A stretch of 64,000 nt of DNA from CAVPTL01 sp963729195 (GCA_963729195.1 CAVSNF010000031.1:62001-126000); one strand, 5' to 3'. Shown: positions 19,077 to 30,976, counted from the stretch's first letter. Notes: a model not told the origin generated them from the sequence alone. Translations and numbers: made by a program.

Positions 19077-19671
19077 ATGGATGTCAAACCTGAACCACCC
19101 CGGCCGCGAGGCCGCCCCCGGAACCCCGATTCCGACCAGCTGATCATCGCCGCCACGCTGCGGCTGCTGGCCGAGCACGGCTACGACCGCTGCTCGATCG
19201 AAGCGGTCGCCGACGAGGCCGGGGTGACCCGCGCCACCGTCTACCGGCGGTATCCGACCAAGGCCGACCTGGTCACCAATTCGGTGTGCGCCATGGAGAA
19301 GCTGCCGGACGGCTCGCATATGGCCGATACGCGCGCCTGCCTGGCCTGGATGTTGGGCGAGTTCAGAGACGGCATCACCCGGCGCCGACGGCGTCTCGAT
19401 CGTGTCGTCGCTGTACGTGCAGCGACGCGAGCACCCCGACATGCTGGCCCGATTCCGCGACCAGGTGATGCTTCCCGGCCGCGAGAAATTTCTCGCCACG
19501 CTGAAAGCCGGTGTCGAGCGCGGGCAGGTGCGCGCCGACGCCGATCTGGAGCTCGTGGTCGACCAGCTGATCGGCGCCTATCTGACCCGCACGTTCGTGG
19601 GTGCCGAGTTCGGAGACGACTGGGCCGAGCGGCTGATCGATCAGGTGTGGCCCGGCCTCCAAACTGCTTGA
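19077..19671 (+). CDS. TetR-family repressor, frameshifted
   Basis: One-component repressor with an N-terminal HTH (DQLIIAATLRLLAEHGYDRCSIEAVADEAGVTRATVYRRYPTKADLV) and a C-terminal ligand domain (REHPDMLARFRDQVMLPGREKFLATLKAGVERGQVRADADLELVVDQLIGAYLTR) of the TetR_C_11-like kind. An extra base near 19385 breaks the frame; removal gives DGITRADGVSIVSSLYVQRREHPD, total about 197 residues. The ATG has no Shine-Dalgarno sequence and lies 8 bp after a -10-like box. It most likely controls the divergent exporter. Effector unknown. Confidence 0.85.
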
Positions 19672-19679
19672 ATACGGGC

Positions 19680-19967
19680 ATGTGCAGAAACATCCACACC
19701 CTTCATAACTTCGAGCCGCCGGCGACCGAGGAGGAGATTCACGCCTCCTCGCTCCAGTACGTGCGCAAGGTGAGCGGCTTCACCAAGCCGTCTCAGGCCA
19801 ATCGGGAAGCGTTCGACCAGGCGGTCGCGGCGGTGGCCAAGGCCACTGCCGAGCTGCTCGATCAGCTCGTCACCAACGCACCGCCCAAGGATCGCGAGAT
19901 CGAGGCGGCTCGGGCTCGGGAGCGGGCGGCCAAGCGGTACGCGTCGCTACCGCAGTCAGCCGCCTAA
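19680..19967 (+). CDS. DUF2277 family protein
   Basis: Small cytosolic protein of 95 residues, intact, matching the DUF2277 family by the start MCRNIHTLHNFEPPATEEEIHASSLQYVRKVSGFTKPS and the phrase LLDQLVTNAPPKDREIEAARARE. The family has no known function; the conserved Cys2 and His residues near the N-terminus (CRNIHTLHNFEP) look like a possible metal or nucleic-acid contact site, but that is speculation. It follows the TetR stop by 8 bp and converges with, and overlaps by 4 bp, the MarR gene. Confidence 0.85.
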   Translation: MCRNIHTLHNFEPPATEEEIHASSLQYVRKVSGFTKPSQANREAFDQAVAAVAKATAELLDQLVTNAPPKDREIEAARARERAAKRYASLPQSAA

Positions 19968-20380
19968 GCGGTTTCGGCCGCCATCTGCTGCAGGATCCGG
20001 GCCAGCGTCCGCTGGTCGTCGGGCGAAAGCCGGGCGAATTCCGCGGGCGGCTCGGCCATGCGCTCGAGCATCGTTGCCCGCAGCCGCTCGCCCTCGCGTG
20101 TGACCACCAGCACCTTGACGCGGCGGTCGCCGGCTCCCGGCCGGCGCTCGATCAGGCCGCGCGCTTCCAGCCGATCGACGATGCCGGTGACGTTGGACGC
20201 GTCGCAGGCCAGACCGCGCGCGAGGCGGCCCATCGGCACGCCCTCCCCGGGCTCGATCAGCCGCAGCACGTAGGCCTGGACGGGCGATAGCTCGAACTCG
20301 GCGGCGATCGCCGGTACCCGTGCCCGCTGGGACATCAGCAGGTCGAAGAGGCATTCCCATGAATTCATGAGACCAATCAT
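19964..20380 (-). CDS. MarR-family transcriptional regulator
   Basis: Winged-helix dimeric regulator of 138 residues, intact. The DNA-binding region reads LSPVQAYVLRLIEPGEGVPMGRLARGLACDASNVTGIVDRLEARGLIERRPGAGDRRVKVLVVTREG, with the wing DRR-x-K. ATG 20380 or the second ATG at 20368 could be the start. It is divergent from lon across 54 bp that contain a good inverted repeat overlapping the lon -35 box, so it probably represses lon and itself. MarR proteins commonly respond to phenolic ligands or oxidants. Confidence 0.88.
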   Translation of the reverse strand: MIGLMNSWECLFDLLMSQRARVPAIAAEFELSPVQAYVLRLIEPGEGVPMGRLARGLACDASNVTGIVDRLEARGLIERRPGAGDRRVKVLVVTREGERLRATMLERMAEPPAEFARLSPDDQRTLARILQQMAAETA

Positions 20381-20392
20381 AGTCGATTTCCT

Positions 20393-20417
20393 AGATATTT
20401 GACAACCTCAACTATCT
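20393..20417. promoter_or_regulatory. Putative MarR operator overlapping the lon promoter
   Basis: Inverted repeat AGATATTTGA and TCAACTATCT, arms matching at 9 of 10 positions with a 5-bp spacer. The left arm overlaps the lon -35 hexamer. Confidence 0.6.
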
Positions 20418-20428
20418 GGTGGCAGAAT
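20399..20428 (+). promoter_or_regulatory. lon promoter
   Basis: TTGACA at 20399-20404 and CAGAAT at 20423-20428 with an 18-bp spacer. The lon ATG is only 6 bp downstream of the -10, so the transcript should be leaderless. No ClgR- or HAIR-type site was recognised. Confidence 0.55.
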
Positions 20429-20434
20429 ACGAGC

Positions 20435-22722
<2,288 letters not shown>

Positions 22723-22726
<4 letters not shown>

Positions 22727-23493
22727 CGGCCACTCCTGAGGTCGCGCGGTACCTCGAGCGCATCGGCTATGCCGGTGCGCTCGAGCCGTCTGCGCAGGTG
22801 CTCTCGGACCTGCAGCGCGCGCACATGCTGAGCGTGCCGTTCGAGAACCTGACGATCCATCTGGGCGGCACCAATGTGCTCGATCTGGAGTCCAACTACC
22901 AGAAGATCGTGGTCGAGCGGCGGGGCGGCTGGTGCTTTGAGCTGAACGGGACGTTCGCGTGGCTGCTGGCGCAACTGGGCTTCGATGTGACCTTGCTGGC
23001 GGCGGGCGTGCACATAGGCACGGGCTACTCGAACGAGTTCGACCACCTGGCGCTGCGGGTGGATCTGGACGAGCCGTGGCTGGTGGACGTGGGTTTTGGC
23101 GAGAACTTCACTCGTCCCCTGCGGCTCCAGACGGGCATCGACCAGCCTCGCGACGGCCGCGTCTACCGGCTCGACCCCGACGGCGAGCGGCTGGCCATGA
23201 GCCACGACGGTGAGCTCAACTACCGCTTCGCGCTGACCCCACGCGAGATTTCGCAGTTCGAGCAGAGCTGCCGGTTCCTGCAGTCTGCCGCGGGGTCGTT
23301 CTTCACCCGCGACCCCGGCTGCTCGCTTGCCACCGAGAACGGCCGGATCACGCTGGCCGGCATGCGCCTGATCGAGACGACTGCCGGCGATCGCACGGAG
23401 CGAGTGCTGAAGACCGAAGACGAGCGCCGCGCGGTGCTGCGCGAACGGTTCGGCGTGGTGGTCGACGGCCCGTTCAGGTCGCCCACTGAATAA
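22723..23493 (+). CDS. nat: Arylamine N-acetyltransferase
   Basis: Cytosolic enzyme that transfers acetyl (or propionyl) from acyl-CoA to arylamines and hydrazines through a Cys-His-Asp triad. Triad residues are visible in RRGGWCFELNG, EFDHLALRVDL and WLVDVGFGENF. Counting from a CTG at 22723 they fall near 70, 108 and 122, the usual family spacing, and the N-terminal PEVARYLERIGYAGALEPS is typical. No ATG, GTG or TTG exists in this frame before GTG 22798, which would cut off the first helix, so CTG, overlapping the lon stop (CTGA) and preceded by GGGAG, is the best start. The TAA stop is provided by a family B palindrome. Total about 256 residues. Confidence 0.87.
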
Positions 23494-23516
23494 TTGGTGC
23501 CAGGCACCTTTTATTC
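23488..23516. repeat. Palindrome B, copy 3 (imperfect)
   Basis: Left arm GAATAATTGGTGCC is intact; the right arm reads GGCACCTTTTATTC with two mismatches. It supplies the acetyltransferase stop codon. Confidence 0.9.
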
Positions 23517-23528
23517 AGCGGGCGTAGT

Positions 23529-23546
23529 TGTCACACCTTTGTGACA
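23529..23546. promoter_or_regulatory. Inverted repeat upstream of small membrane protein
   Basis: TGTCAC, 6 bp, GTGACA, a perfect inverted repeat 44 bp before the ATG at 23590. It looks like a dimeric regulator site; the binding protein is unknown. Confidence 0.45.
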
Positions 23547-23589
23547 TTTCGGGTGTTGCGTGCGGCCTTCCTGCCCCTAGGGTTGATCC

Positions 23590-24018
23590 ATGTTCTCGGC
23601 GATGAAGCAGTGGTACAACCAACTTGGTTTCGCCCTTCGGACCACACTGACTTGCCTGGTCGGATATGTTTATATGCAGGCCTTTCTCTGGCTCTTCACC
23701 GGCTCCCTTGCGAGCCCCAGTGACCTTCTCCAGGCGGTAGGCACGTGGATTGCGATCGGCGGGATCTTGTACTGGAAGTGGCGCGGCCGGGAGCCCGGCG
23801 CGGAACTCCCCAGCGTCGCTCGCGTGCGGTTCAGCCTCGGGTTTCAGACAGTGTTGGGCGTGGCCGGGCTTGCCGCCTGGACACTGACTTTCTCCGATGG
23901 CCCGTATAGCGAGCCGGTGTTCGTGGTGCGGATGGTGGCTTCGGCGGCACTCGTCGCGGTGTGCTGGGTGCCCTGCGTTCGGCTCCACCTGCGCGCATTG
24001 CGGCGCGAGTGCGTGTGA
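23590..24018 (+). CDS. Small four-helix membrane protein of unknown function
   Basis: I do not recognise this 142-residue protein. It has four hydrophobic segments, roughly LRTTLTCLVGYVYMQAFLWLF, LLQAVGTWIAIGGILYW, FSLGFQTVLGVAGLAAWTL and VVRMVASAALVAVCWVPCV, separated by short charged loops, and ends in a basic tail (RLHLRALRRECV). The ATG at 23590 has only a weak ribosome-binding site. An inverted repeat lies 44 bp upstream. It sits between the acetyltransferase and the convergent histidine kinase, separated from both by family B palindromes, so it is probably its own transcription unit. Reading quality is good: one uninterrupted frame with the coding character of its neighbours. Confidence 0.7.
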   Translation: MFSAMKQWYNQLGFALRTTLTCLVGYVYMQAFLWLFTGSLASPSDLLQAVGTWIAIGGILYWKWRGREPGAELPSVARVRFSLGFQTVLGVAGLAAWTLTFSDGPYSEPVFVVRMVASAALVAVCWVPCVRLHLRALRRECV

Positions 24019-24036
24019 GGGCGTGTTCTCGCGGCT

Positions 24037-24065
24037 GAATAATTGGTGCCAGGCACCAATTATTC
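24037..24065. repeat. Palindrome B, copy 4
   Basis: Perfect 29-bp copy filling the gap between two convergent genes (stops at 24018 and 24069). Confidence 0.95.
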
Positions 24066-24068
24066 ACG

Positions 24069-25366
24069 TCAGGCAGCGGGCAGCGACACCGTGAAGCTCG
24101 CGCCCTTGCCCGGCGGGCTCTCCACCGCGACCGTGCCGCCCATGGCCTCGGTCAGGTGCCGCACGATCGCGAGTCCCAGGCCGGTGCCGGTCTTCTGCTC
24201 GCCGCGGTAGCGGTCGTGCAGGTAGAAGCGCTCGAAGGCGTGTGGGATGTCGTCGGCGGCGATGCCCGGCCCGGTATCGGCGACGGTGGTGGTGGTGCCG
24301 GTCGCGGTGACCGTCACCGTGCCGCCGGCGTCAGTCACCCGCAGGGCGTTCTCGACCAGGTTCGAGAGCACCTGGGCGACACGGTCGGGGTCAGCCATCG
24401 CCTCGCCCGCCCCCTCCGTCTCGGCGGTGATCGTGACGCGCTGCTCGGCCGCCCGGGCGCGGTAGGCATCTGCCACGTTCTGCACCGTGCCCGCCAGCGC
24501 CACCGGCTCGGCCCGCACCGTGAAGTCGGCGTGATGGGCGCGTCCCAGGTCGAGCAGGTCACCCACCAGCCGCTCCAGCCGTGCCGACTCTCGCCCGATC
24601 ACCGCTCCCGCCTCGGCCGCCGGCACGGTGCCGTCGACCAGCGCTTCGCCGTAGCCGCGAAGCGCGGTCAGCGGCGTCTTCAGCTCATGGCTGACCGACA
24701 ACAGGAAGTCGCGCTCGGCGCTGCGCGCCCGGTCGAGCTCACCGGCCATGTGGTTGAACGAGCGTGCCCAGAGTGACCAGCTCGCGCGCGCCGGTCTCGG
24801 GAACCGGCTCCGGCCGCTCGCCCTCGGCCAGGCGCCGGCTGGCCTCTGCCACCCGGCTGATCGGCTCGGCGATCCGGCGCGATACCAGCCACGCGGCCAG
24901 CGCCGCCAGCGCCGCGCCGATCAGCGCCGACCAGAAGAAGATGCGAAGGAACGGCCGCCAGGTCGATCCCGGCAGGCTGGCGGCGCGGGTGGCCACCAGC
25001 ACCTGACCGCCCGACGGCCGGGCGGCGTACAGCACCCGGTCGGAGCGCGGGCCGGTGGTGCCCGAAACGGCCTGCCCATGGGCAACGTCGGTGGCGGCGT
25101 CCGCGGGCAGGTAGCCGGCCGGCGTCGCTGGGGGTGGTCGTGATCAGCGTGATCCCCTGGCGCTTGAGCGCGGCCTGAGTCGAGGCCAGCGTGGCCGGAG
25201 CGGTCAGCGACGGCTGGGCGAGCACGGCCAGCTCGCGGCCCAGATCGGCCGACTGGTTGGTGTCGAGCTGGCGCCGCACCAACGCTCCCCCGGCGACCAG
25301 CGCCAGCACCAGGGCGGCCAGCACGGTGGCGATGATCGTGAAAAAGAGGCGGCGGCGAAGTGGCAT
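24069..25366 (-). CDS. Sensor histidine kinase, frameshifted twice
   Basis: Membrane-bound kinase of a two-component system. Order: N-terminal transmembrane helix (LFFTIIATVLAALVLALVAGGALV), periplasmic sensor of about 120 residues, second transmembrane helix (FFWSALIGAALAALAAWLVS), HAMP (RRIAEPISRVAEASRRLAEGE), HisKA with the phospho-acceptor His in LLSVSHELKTPLTALRGYG, and HATPase_c with N-box QVLSNLVENALRVT, G1 VADTGPGIAADDI and G2 GTGLGLAIVRHL. Extra bases near 25110 (before AGGYLPADAATD) and near 24745 (before SFNHMAGELDRARS) split it into three frames. It starts 3 bp after the response-regulator stop, so the two are one operon. The signal is unknown. Confidence 0.88.
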
Positions 25367-25369
25367 CGG

Positions 25370-26047
25370 TCAGCCGTCCATCCGGTAGCCGGCGCCGCGC
25401 CGGGTGGTGATCGCATCGGGCCGGCCGAGCTTTCGGCGGATGCCGGCCACGTGCATGTCGACGGTGCGGGTGCCGCCGGGGTAGTCGAACCCCCACACCC
25501 GATCCAGCAGCTCGTCGCGCGAGAGCCAGCGCCCGGGGTGCTCCATCAGGCACTCCAGCAGCTCGAACTCGCGCTCGCGCAGGTCGATCGCATCGCCGCC
25601 GACCGTGACCGCGCGCGACGCCCGCTCCAGCCGGATATCGCCCAGCTCGAACACGTCCGACGGTGGCATCGCCCGGGTGCGGCGAAGCACCGCCGCCACC
25701 CGCGCCATCAGCTCGCCGGGTGAGAACGGCTTGCCCACGTAGTCATCCGCCCCCGCCGCCAGGCCCTCGATCCGGTCGCGCTCCTCGTCGCGGGCGGTCA
25801 GCATGATGATCGGAACGCCCGACCGCGAGCGGATCTGGCGGCACACGGTGAAGCCGTCGCTGTCGGGCAGCCCCACATCGAGCAGCACCAACGTCACCGG
25901 CTCGCGGGCCAGCGTGTCCAGCCCCGCCTGGGCCCGCCGCTCCCAGGCGACCTGGTAGCCCTCCTTGACCAGGTAGGCCTGCACCAGCTTGCCGAGGCTG
26001 GGCTCATCCTCGATCACGAGCACCGTGTCGTTGGCATTGGAACTCAT
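25370..26047 (-). CDS. OmpR/PhoB-family response regulator
   Basis: Cytosolic transcription factor of 225 residues, intact. The receiver domain has the acidic pair in VLVIEDEPSLGK, phospho-acceptor Asp in LVLLDVGLPDSDGF (near residue 56), Thr in IIMLTARDEE and Lys in YVGKPFSPGEL. The C-terminal winged helix carries REFELLECLMEHPGRWLSRDELLDRVWGFDYPGGTRTVDMHVAGIRRKLG. First gene of the two-component operon; a family A palindrome lies 61 bp upstream. Target genes are unknown. Confidence 0.93.
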   Translation of the reverse strand: MSSNANDTVLVIEDEPSLGKLVQAYLVKEGYQVAWERRAQAGLDTLAREPVTLVLLDVGLPDSDGFTVCRQIRSRSGVPIIMLTARDEERDRIEGLAAGADDYVGKPFSPGELMARVAAVLRRTRAMPPSDVFELGDIRLERASRAVTVGGDAIDLREREFELLECLMEHPGRWLSRDELLDRVWGFDYPGGTRTVDMHVAGIRRKLGRPDAITTRRGAGYRMDG

Positions 26048-26107
26048 GATCTGAAAGTAACGGCTGTCGAGCGCCGGAACGTAAACGCGGCGTAAAACGC
26101 GCGAGGT

Positions 26108-26134
26108 GAATAACGGTGCCTGGCACCGTTATTC
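26108..26134. repeat. Palindrome A, copy 3
   Basis: Perfect copy with central T, extended to GGTGAATAAC and GTTATTCACC. It carries the TGA stop of the LigD-like gene on the minus strand. Confidence 0.95.
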
Positions 26135-27122
26135 ACCCAGGCGGTGGGGCGCGGTTGGGCTCGGACTCAGACTTGGGGAAGTGCGGCGGCCAGGGCGCGT
26201 CCTGCAGGCCGGAGGCCTCGTCGGCGTGGGCCAGCTCCAGCAGGCTCTCGAGCGAGCCGGCGTGGTCATCGATGTCGGCCGACGGGTCGCCGCGCTCGGC
26301 CACGCGCTGCGGCACCGTATCGAGTCGCAGCTGGTCGGGCTCGACGTCGGGCACCTCGTCCCAGGACAGCGGGCACGAGACGCGGGCATCCGCCACCGGC
26401 CGCACCGAGTAGGCGGAGGCCACCGTGCGGTCGCGGGCGTTCTGGTTGTAGTCCAGGAACACACCGTGGCGCTCCTTCTTCCACCACTTGCTGGTGGCCA
26501 GCCCGTCCGCCCGCCGCTCGATCTCGCGGGCCACCGCCAGCGCCGCCCGCCGCACCTCGACGAACCCATGCTCGGGCATGATCCGCACGTTGATGTGGAT
26601 GCCGCGCGACCCCGACGTCTTGGGGTACCCGGCCAGGCCGTGCTCCTCCAGCAGCTCCTTGACCATCATCGCCACCGTGCGCACGTCGGCGAACGGGATC
26701 CCCGGGGTGGGGTCGAGGTCGATCCGAAGCTCGTCGGGATGATCCAGATCCGCCCGCCGCACCGGCCAGGGGTTGAAGTCGATCACGCCCAGGTTGACCG
26801 CCCACGCCAGGTGGGCGGCGTCGTTTGCCACCAGTTCCTCGGCGTTGCGACCGCTGGGGAAGTGCACCACCGCCGTCTGCAGCCACTCCGGGGCGCCCTT
26901 GGGCACGCGCTTTTGGAAGAAGAACTTGCCGGCGGCGCCGTCCACGTACCGTTTCAGCGTCGTGGGCCGCTCCTGCAGGTGGTTGACGACCTGGTCGGCC
27001 ATCGTCACGTAGTACTGCACCAGGTCGAGCTTGGTGTGCCCGGCCTCGGGAAAGTAGAGCTTTTGCGGGTTGGAGACCCGGATCGTGCGCCCCGCCACCT
27101 CCAGTTCGATCGCCTCGGCCAT
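26133..27122 (-). CDS. LigD-type primase-polymerase domain protein (stand-alone)
   Basis: Archaeo-eukaryotic primase superfamily polymerase, the PolDom of NHEJ ligase LigD, here as a separate 329-residue protein. It would fill gaps or add nucleotides at DNA ends. Visible: GRTIRVSNPQKLYFPEAGHTKLDLVQYY at the N-terminus, GKFFFQKRVPKGAPEWL, the catalytic acidic pair in ELRIDLDPTPG, the conserved KTSGSRGIHINVRI (Ser-x-x-Gly-x-His loop), and ERHGVFLDYNQNARDRTVASAYSVRP near the C-terminus. No ligase domain, nuclease domain or Ku gene is in the window. ATG 27122 is favoured because longer readings run into the divergent GGDEF gene. The TGA stop lies in palindrome A. Confidence 0.9.
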   Translation of the reverse strand: MAEAIELEVAGRTIRVSNPQKLYFPEAGHTKLDLVQYYVTMADQVVNHLQERPTTLKRYVDGAAGKFFFQKRVPKGAPEWLQTAVVHFPSGRNAEELVANDAAHLAWAVNLGVIDFNPWPVRRADLDHPDELRIDLDPTPGIPFADVRTVAMMVKELLEEHGLAGYPKTSGSRGIHINVRIMPEHGFVEVRRAALAVAREIERRADGLATSKWWKKERHGVFLDYNQNARDRTVASAYSVRPVADARVSCPLSWDEVPDVEPDQLRLDTVPQRVAERGDPSADIDDHAGSLESLLELAHADEASGLQDAPWPPHFPKSESEPNRAPPPG

Positions 27123-27201
27123 GGGTAGGGAGTTGGCGGGCGACGTGCAACTCCCTGCCGCGGGGCTTATGTGCTTTGTGTCACGCGCCGATGGAGTCGA
27201 C

Positions 27202-28974
27202 ATGGCGTTGGATTCGTCAGGACAGGCCGAACCGGACCCCGGCCGGTCGAGCAACACCGTCGACGTGCTCCGTCGGGTCGCCGCGACCGCTGCTGTGCAC
27301 ATCTACGAGATGGAGTATCTCGAGGACGGCCGCTACGTCTGTAACGAGTTCATCGGCGAGGGCCTGGAGAGCCTGCTGGGGCCGATCCCCGAGGGCGCCG
27401 ACGAGGAGCAGGCCTGGGAGGACGCCGTTCATCCCGACGACCACGCCGCCTACCTCGCGTTCAACGACGCCCTCCGCCAGGGCCGGCCGATGGAGCTCGA
27501 GTACCGGCTGCTGGGGTTCGACCGCCGCACCCGCTGGGTGTGGGATCGCGCCCGTCCGCGGTTTACCGACGGGCGGATGCTGGTGGAGGGCATCGTCACC
27601 GACGTCACCGACCGCCACGAGGCCGGCGAAGCCCTGGCCGACGCCCAGCGAAAGCTTGCCCACCTCGCCTACCACGACGCGCTCACCGATCTGCCCAACC
27701 GGCTGAAGTTCTCCGAGCAGCTGGAGCGCGACCTGGCCGAGGCCGCCCGCACCGGCTCGGCGGCCGCGGTGCTGTTCGTTGACATCGACGATTTCAAGCT
27801 GGTCAACGACAGCCTCGGCCACGCCGTCGGCGACGATCTCCTGCGCGTGCTGGCCGGACGGCTGCGCCAGGCGGTCACACACGAAGACATCGTCGCCCGG
27901 CTGGGCGGCGACGAGTTTCTGGTGCTGCTGCCGATGCCCGGCGAGAGCGATCCCAGCATCGTGCGCTCGGTCGCCGAGGAGACCGCCTCCCGGATCCGCT
28001 CGATCGTGTCGCGGCCGGCCGAGCTGGACGGCGTGGAGCTGTTCGTGTCTGCCAGCGTCGGGATCGCGCTCTACCCGTTCGATGCGACCGCCGGCGACGA
28101 GCTCCTGAAGCACGCCGACATCGAGATGTACCGCGCCAAGCAGGCCGGTCGCGAGATGTCGAGCGACGGCGGTGCGCGACTCCGACGAGGCCACCGACCG
28201 GCTGGCCGTGGCCGGCCGCCTGCGCGGAGCGGTCAAGCGCGGCGAGCTGGTGCTCAACTATCAGCCGATCGTGGCGCTTGATACCGGCGCGATGATGGGC
28301 GTCGAGGCGCTGATCCGCTGGAACGATCCCGTGCGCGGCCTGGTGCAGCCCGCCGACTTCATCCCGGTGGCGGAGCGCACCGGCGAGATCGGCGGCGATC
28401 TCCGACTGGGTGGTCGAGACCGCCTGTGAGCAGGAGCGCGCCTGGCGGGCCGCCGGGCTCGACCTGTTCGTGTCGGTCAACCTGCCGCCGATCCTGTGGC
28501 GGCCCAAGTCGATGCGCCGCGTGATCGACACCATCGAGTCGTTCGGGCTCGATCCCAGCCGGCTCATGATCGAGATCACCGAGACCGCCGCCACCGCCGA
28601 TTCCGAGGGCGTCGAGCCGATGCTGGCCGATCTCCAGCGGCGCGGCCTGGGGATCGCCATCGACGACTTCGGCACCGGCCACTCGTCGCTGGGCCGGCTC
28701 AACCGCATCTCGGTGACCACCATCAAGATCGACCGGTCGTTCGTGGCCGGGCTGCCGTTCGAGGCCAACTCGGTGGCGGTCGTCGACAGCGTCATCAAGC
28801 TCTCCCGCAACCTCGGCTTGACGCCGCTGGCGGAGGGCGTCGAGACCGAGGGCCAGCGGCGCTTCCTGGCCGCCCACGGCTGCGTGCTCGGCCAGGGCTT
28901 CCTGTTCAGCCCGGCGGTGCCGGCGGATCGAGATCGAGACGCTCGTCCGGCGTCAGCGGCCGATGGCCGCCTGA
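27202..28974 (+). CDS. PAS-GGDEF-EAL cyclic-di-GMP enzyme 1, frameshifted three times
   Basis: Cytosolic bifunctional signalling protein of about 590 residues. Order: PAS domain (residues 30-145, ending VEGIVTDVTDRHEAGEAL), diguanylate cyclase with RLGGDEFLVLLP intact, and phosphodiesterase with VEALIRWNDP and IAIDDFGTGHSSLGRL. Both signature motifs are complete, so both activities are possible. Extra bases lie near 28172 (VRDSDEATDRLAVAGRLR follows), 28395 (ISDWVVETACEQE follows) and 28935 (IETLVRRQRPMAA follows). Start may be ATG 27202 or an in-frame ATG at 27169; neither has a clear ribosome-binding site. Divergent from the LigD-like gene; its stop is 1 bp from the convergent peptidase stop. 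Confidence 0.87.
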
Positions 28975-28975
28975 G

Positions 28976-30921
28976 TCAGCGGCTGCGCGGCGGGCAGTGC
29001 TTGGTGAGGAACTCGCTCACCCGCTGCAACCGGTGGACTCGCCGGTCGGGTCGCATGGTCGCCATCATCACGTGCTTGCCGCCGGGGTAGAGCACCATCT
29101 CGACGTCGTGACCGCGCTCGCGCAGAGCCACGAACAGCTGGTGGTTGTCGTCCAGCGGGCAGATCCGGTCGGCCTCGCCCTGCAGCATCAGCACCGGCGC
29201 GGTGATCGCGTCGGCCAAGCCGCAGCGGTGAGGAGCGCCCACAGCTGCTTCTGGCGGGTGATCACCGGCCCGTATCCGATCGCGCGGTCATATCCCGGGC
29301 CGATGCTGGAAACCCCGTGGGCGGTGGACATGCTCGGCGACACCGTTCTCCGAGACGATCGCGCAGAAGCGGTCGGGGTGGGCCCCCGCCAGCCAGTTGA
29401 CCGCCCAGCCGCCGTAGGAGAGCCCCATCGCCGCCACCCGCTTGGGGTCGGCGATGCCGGCATCGACCGCCCAGTCGAGGCTGGTGATCAGGTCGTCGGC
29501 GTCGGGGCCGCCCCATTTGCCCTGGATCGGCTTGATCCAGTCGCGGCCGTATCCGCACGAGCCGCGGATGTTGGGCAGAAGCACGCGGTAGCCGAGCTCC
29601 ACCAGCGCCCACCCGTCGAGCTCGGGAGTCGGCCCGTGGGAGCCGTACGGCCCGCCGTGAGGCGAGAGCACCAGCGCGCCCCGGCGGCGGCCCGAGGCCG
29701 GCTCGAGCAGGAACGAGGGGATGCCCCCGGCGTCCACCTCGGTGACCGTGGGCGCGCTGTAGCGGCGAAGCCATGCGCCGCCGTTTCGCGTCAGCTTGCG
29801 CAGCCCGCCGTCCTCCACCGCGAACACCTCCGGCGGGTAGGCGTCGTCGCAGGCGGTGGTGATGACCCGGCCGCCTCCGGCGCCGATGCCCGTGATGGTG
29901 GTGTCGCCGCTCGAGATCGGTGCCGGCTCGCCGTCCAGCGGCACTCGCCAGACCTCGTCGCGGCCGCGCCGATTGATCACGGCGAGCAGTGAATCGCCGT
30001 CCCAGATGGGGCCGCCGCTGGAGTCGGCCAGCCAGTCGTGCAGATCGGAGCAGAACCCGATCGTGACCGGCAGGTCGAGCTTGCCGGTGAGGCTTCGCAG
30101 CTCTCCCCGGGCGGTGCGGATGTACAGCTCGGGCTCGGCGTAGTCGGGCGCCTACGGCGTATCGACGCCGACGAATGCGAGCGTGCGCCCGTCCGGCGAC
30201 CAGGCCGGTGAACCGGCGGTGCCGGCCAGCTTCACCAGCTCGCGGTGGCGGCCGCCCTTGACGCTGATCTGGTGGATCGACGAGTTGGGGTCGATGTCGG
30301 AGTCGGCGCCGGTCGCGGCCACGAATACGAGCTTCTCCCCCGACGGGTGCCAGGCCGGCGAAGACACGTCGAAGTCACCGTGGGTCAGCTGCCGCGGGTG
30401 GGCGTCCTCGCGCACGTCGACCACGTACAGGTGGCCGCGGTAGTCGAGGATGCCGCTGTCGTCGCGCCAGTCGGCCCGCCGGATCACGCGCGCCACCTCG
30501 TCCTTGGGATCGCCCACCCAGAATCGCTCCGGGCCGCCGTCGGCGATAAACGCGATCGAACGCCCGTCGGGCGAGAACACCGCCGAGTACATCGACTCGT
30601 GGCGGCGCGCCGCAGATTCGCATCGGCGTCGCCGCCGTCGATCCGCATCGCGAACAGGTGATCCTCTTCGTCGGGGCCGCGATCCGAGAAGAAGGCGATC
30701 GTGCGCGAGTCGGGCGCGAACATCGGGCAGGTGTCGTTGCCGCGTGAATGCGTGAGCCGGCGCGGCCGCCCGCCGCGGTAGGGCACCAGCCACAGGTTGG
30801 TCTGGTACCGGTCGGCGACGACGGTGCGGCGGGTGTACACCACCCACTCGCCATCGGGCGAGATGACGGAGCTGCCGATCGCCACCTGCCTGCGGGTGAT
30901 CTCTGGTCCGAATCTGGGCAC
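28976..30921 (-). CDS. S9-family prolyl oligopeptidase, frameshifted
   Basis: Serine peptidase with an N-terminal beta-propeller (repeated PDG-R blocks such as ISPDGEWVVYTRR, FAPDSRTIAFFSD, FSPDGRSIAFIAD, WSPDGRTLAFVG) and a C-terminal alpha/beta-hydrolase domain. Triad: Ser in GLSYGGWAVNWL, Asp in QGEADRICPLDDN, His in YPGGKHVMM; the oxyanion loop is SPHGGPYGSHG. Extra bases are needed near 30610 (two), 29345 and 29210-29235 (two), and one in-frame TAG interrupts the reading at 30152-30154. The protein would be about 640 residues. No signal peptide is evident from GTG 30921. Probably a cytosolic oligopeptidase or acylaminoacyl peptidase. Confidence 0.82.
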
Positions 30922-30976
30922 GACGGGGGATGCTACCGATCAGACGGGTCTCGGCTGCGTTCGCTACCGTACATCC

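Noticed and set aside
30152..30154. In-frame TAG in the S9 peptidase as selenocysteine/pyrrolysine-type recoding
   Set aside because: The codon lies in a propeller loop of a gene with several other sequence breaks; a base error is simpler, and no recoding machinery is seen.
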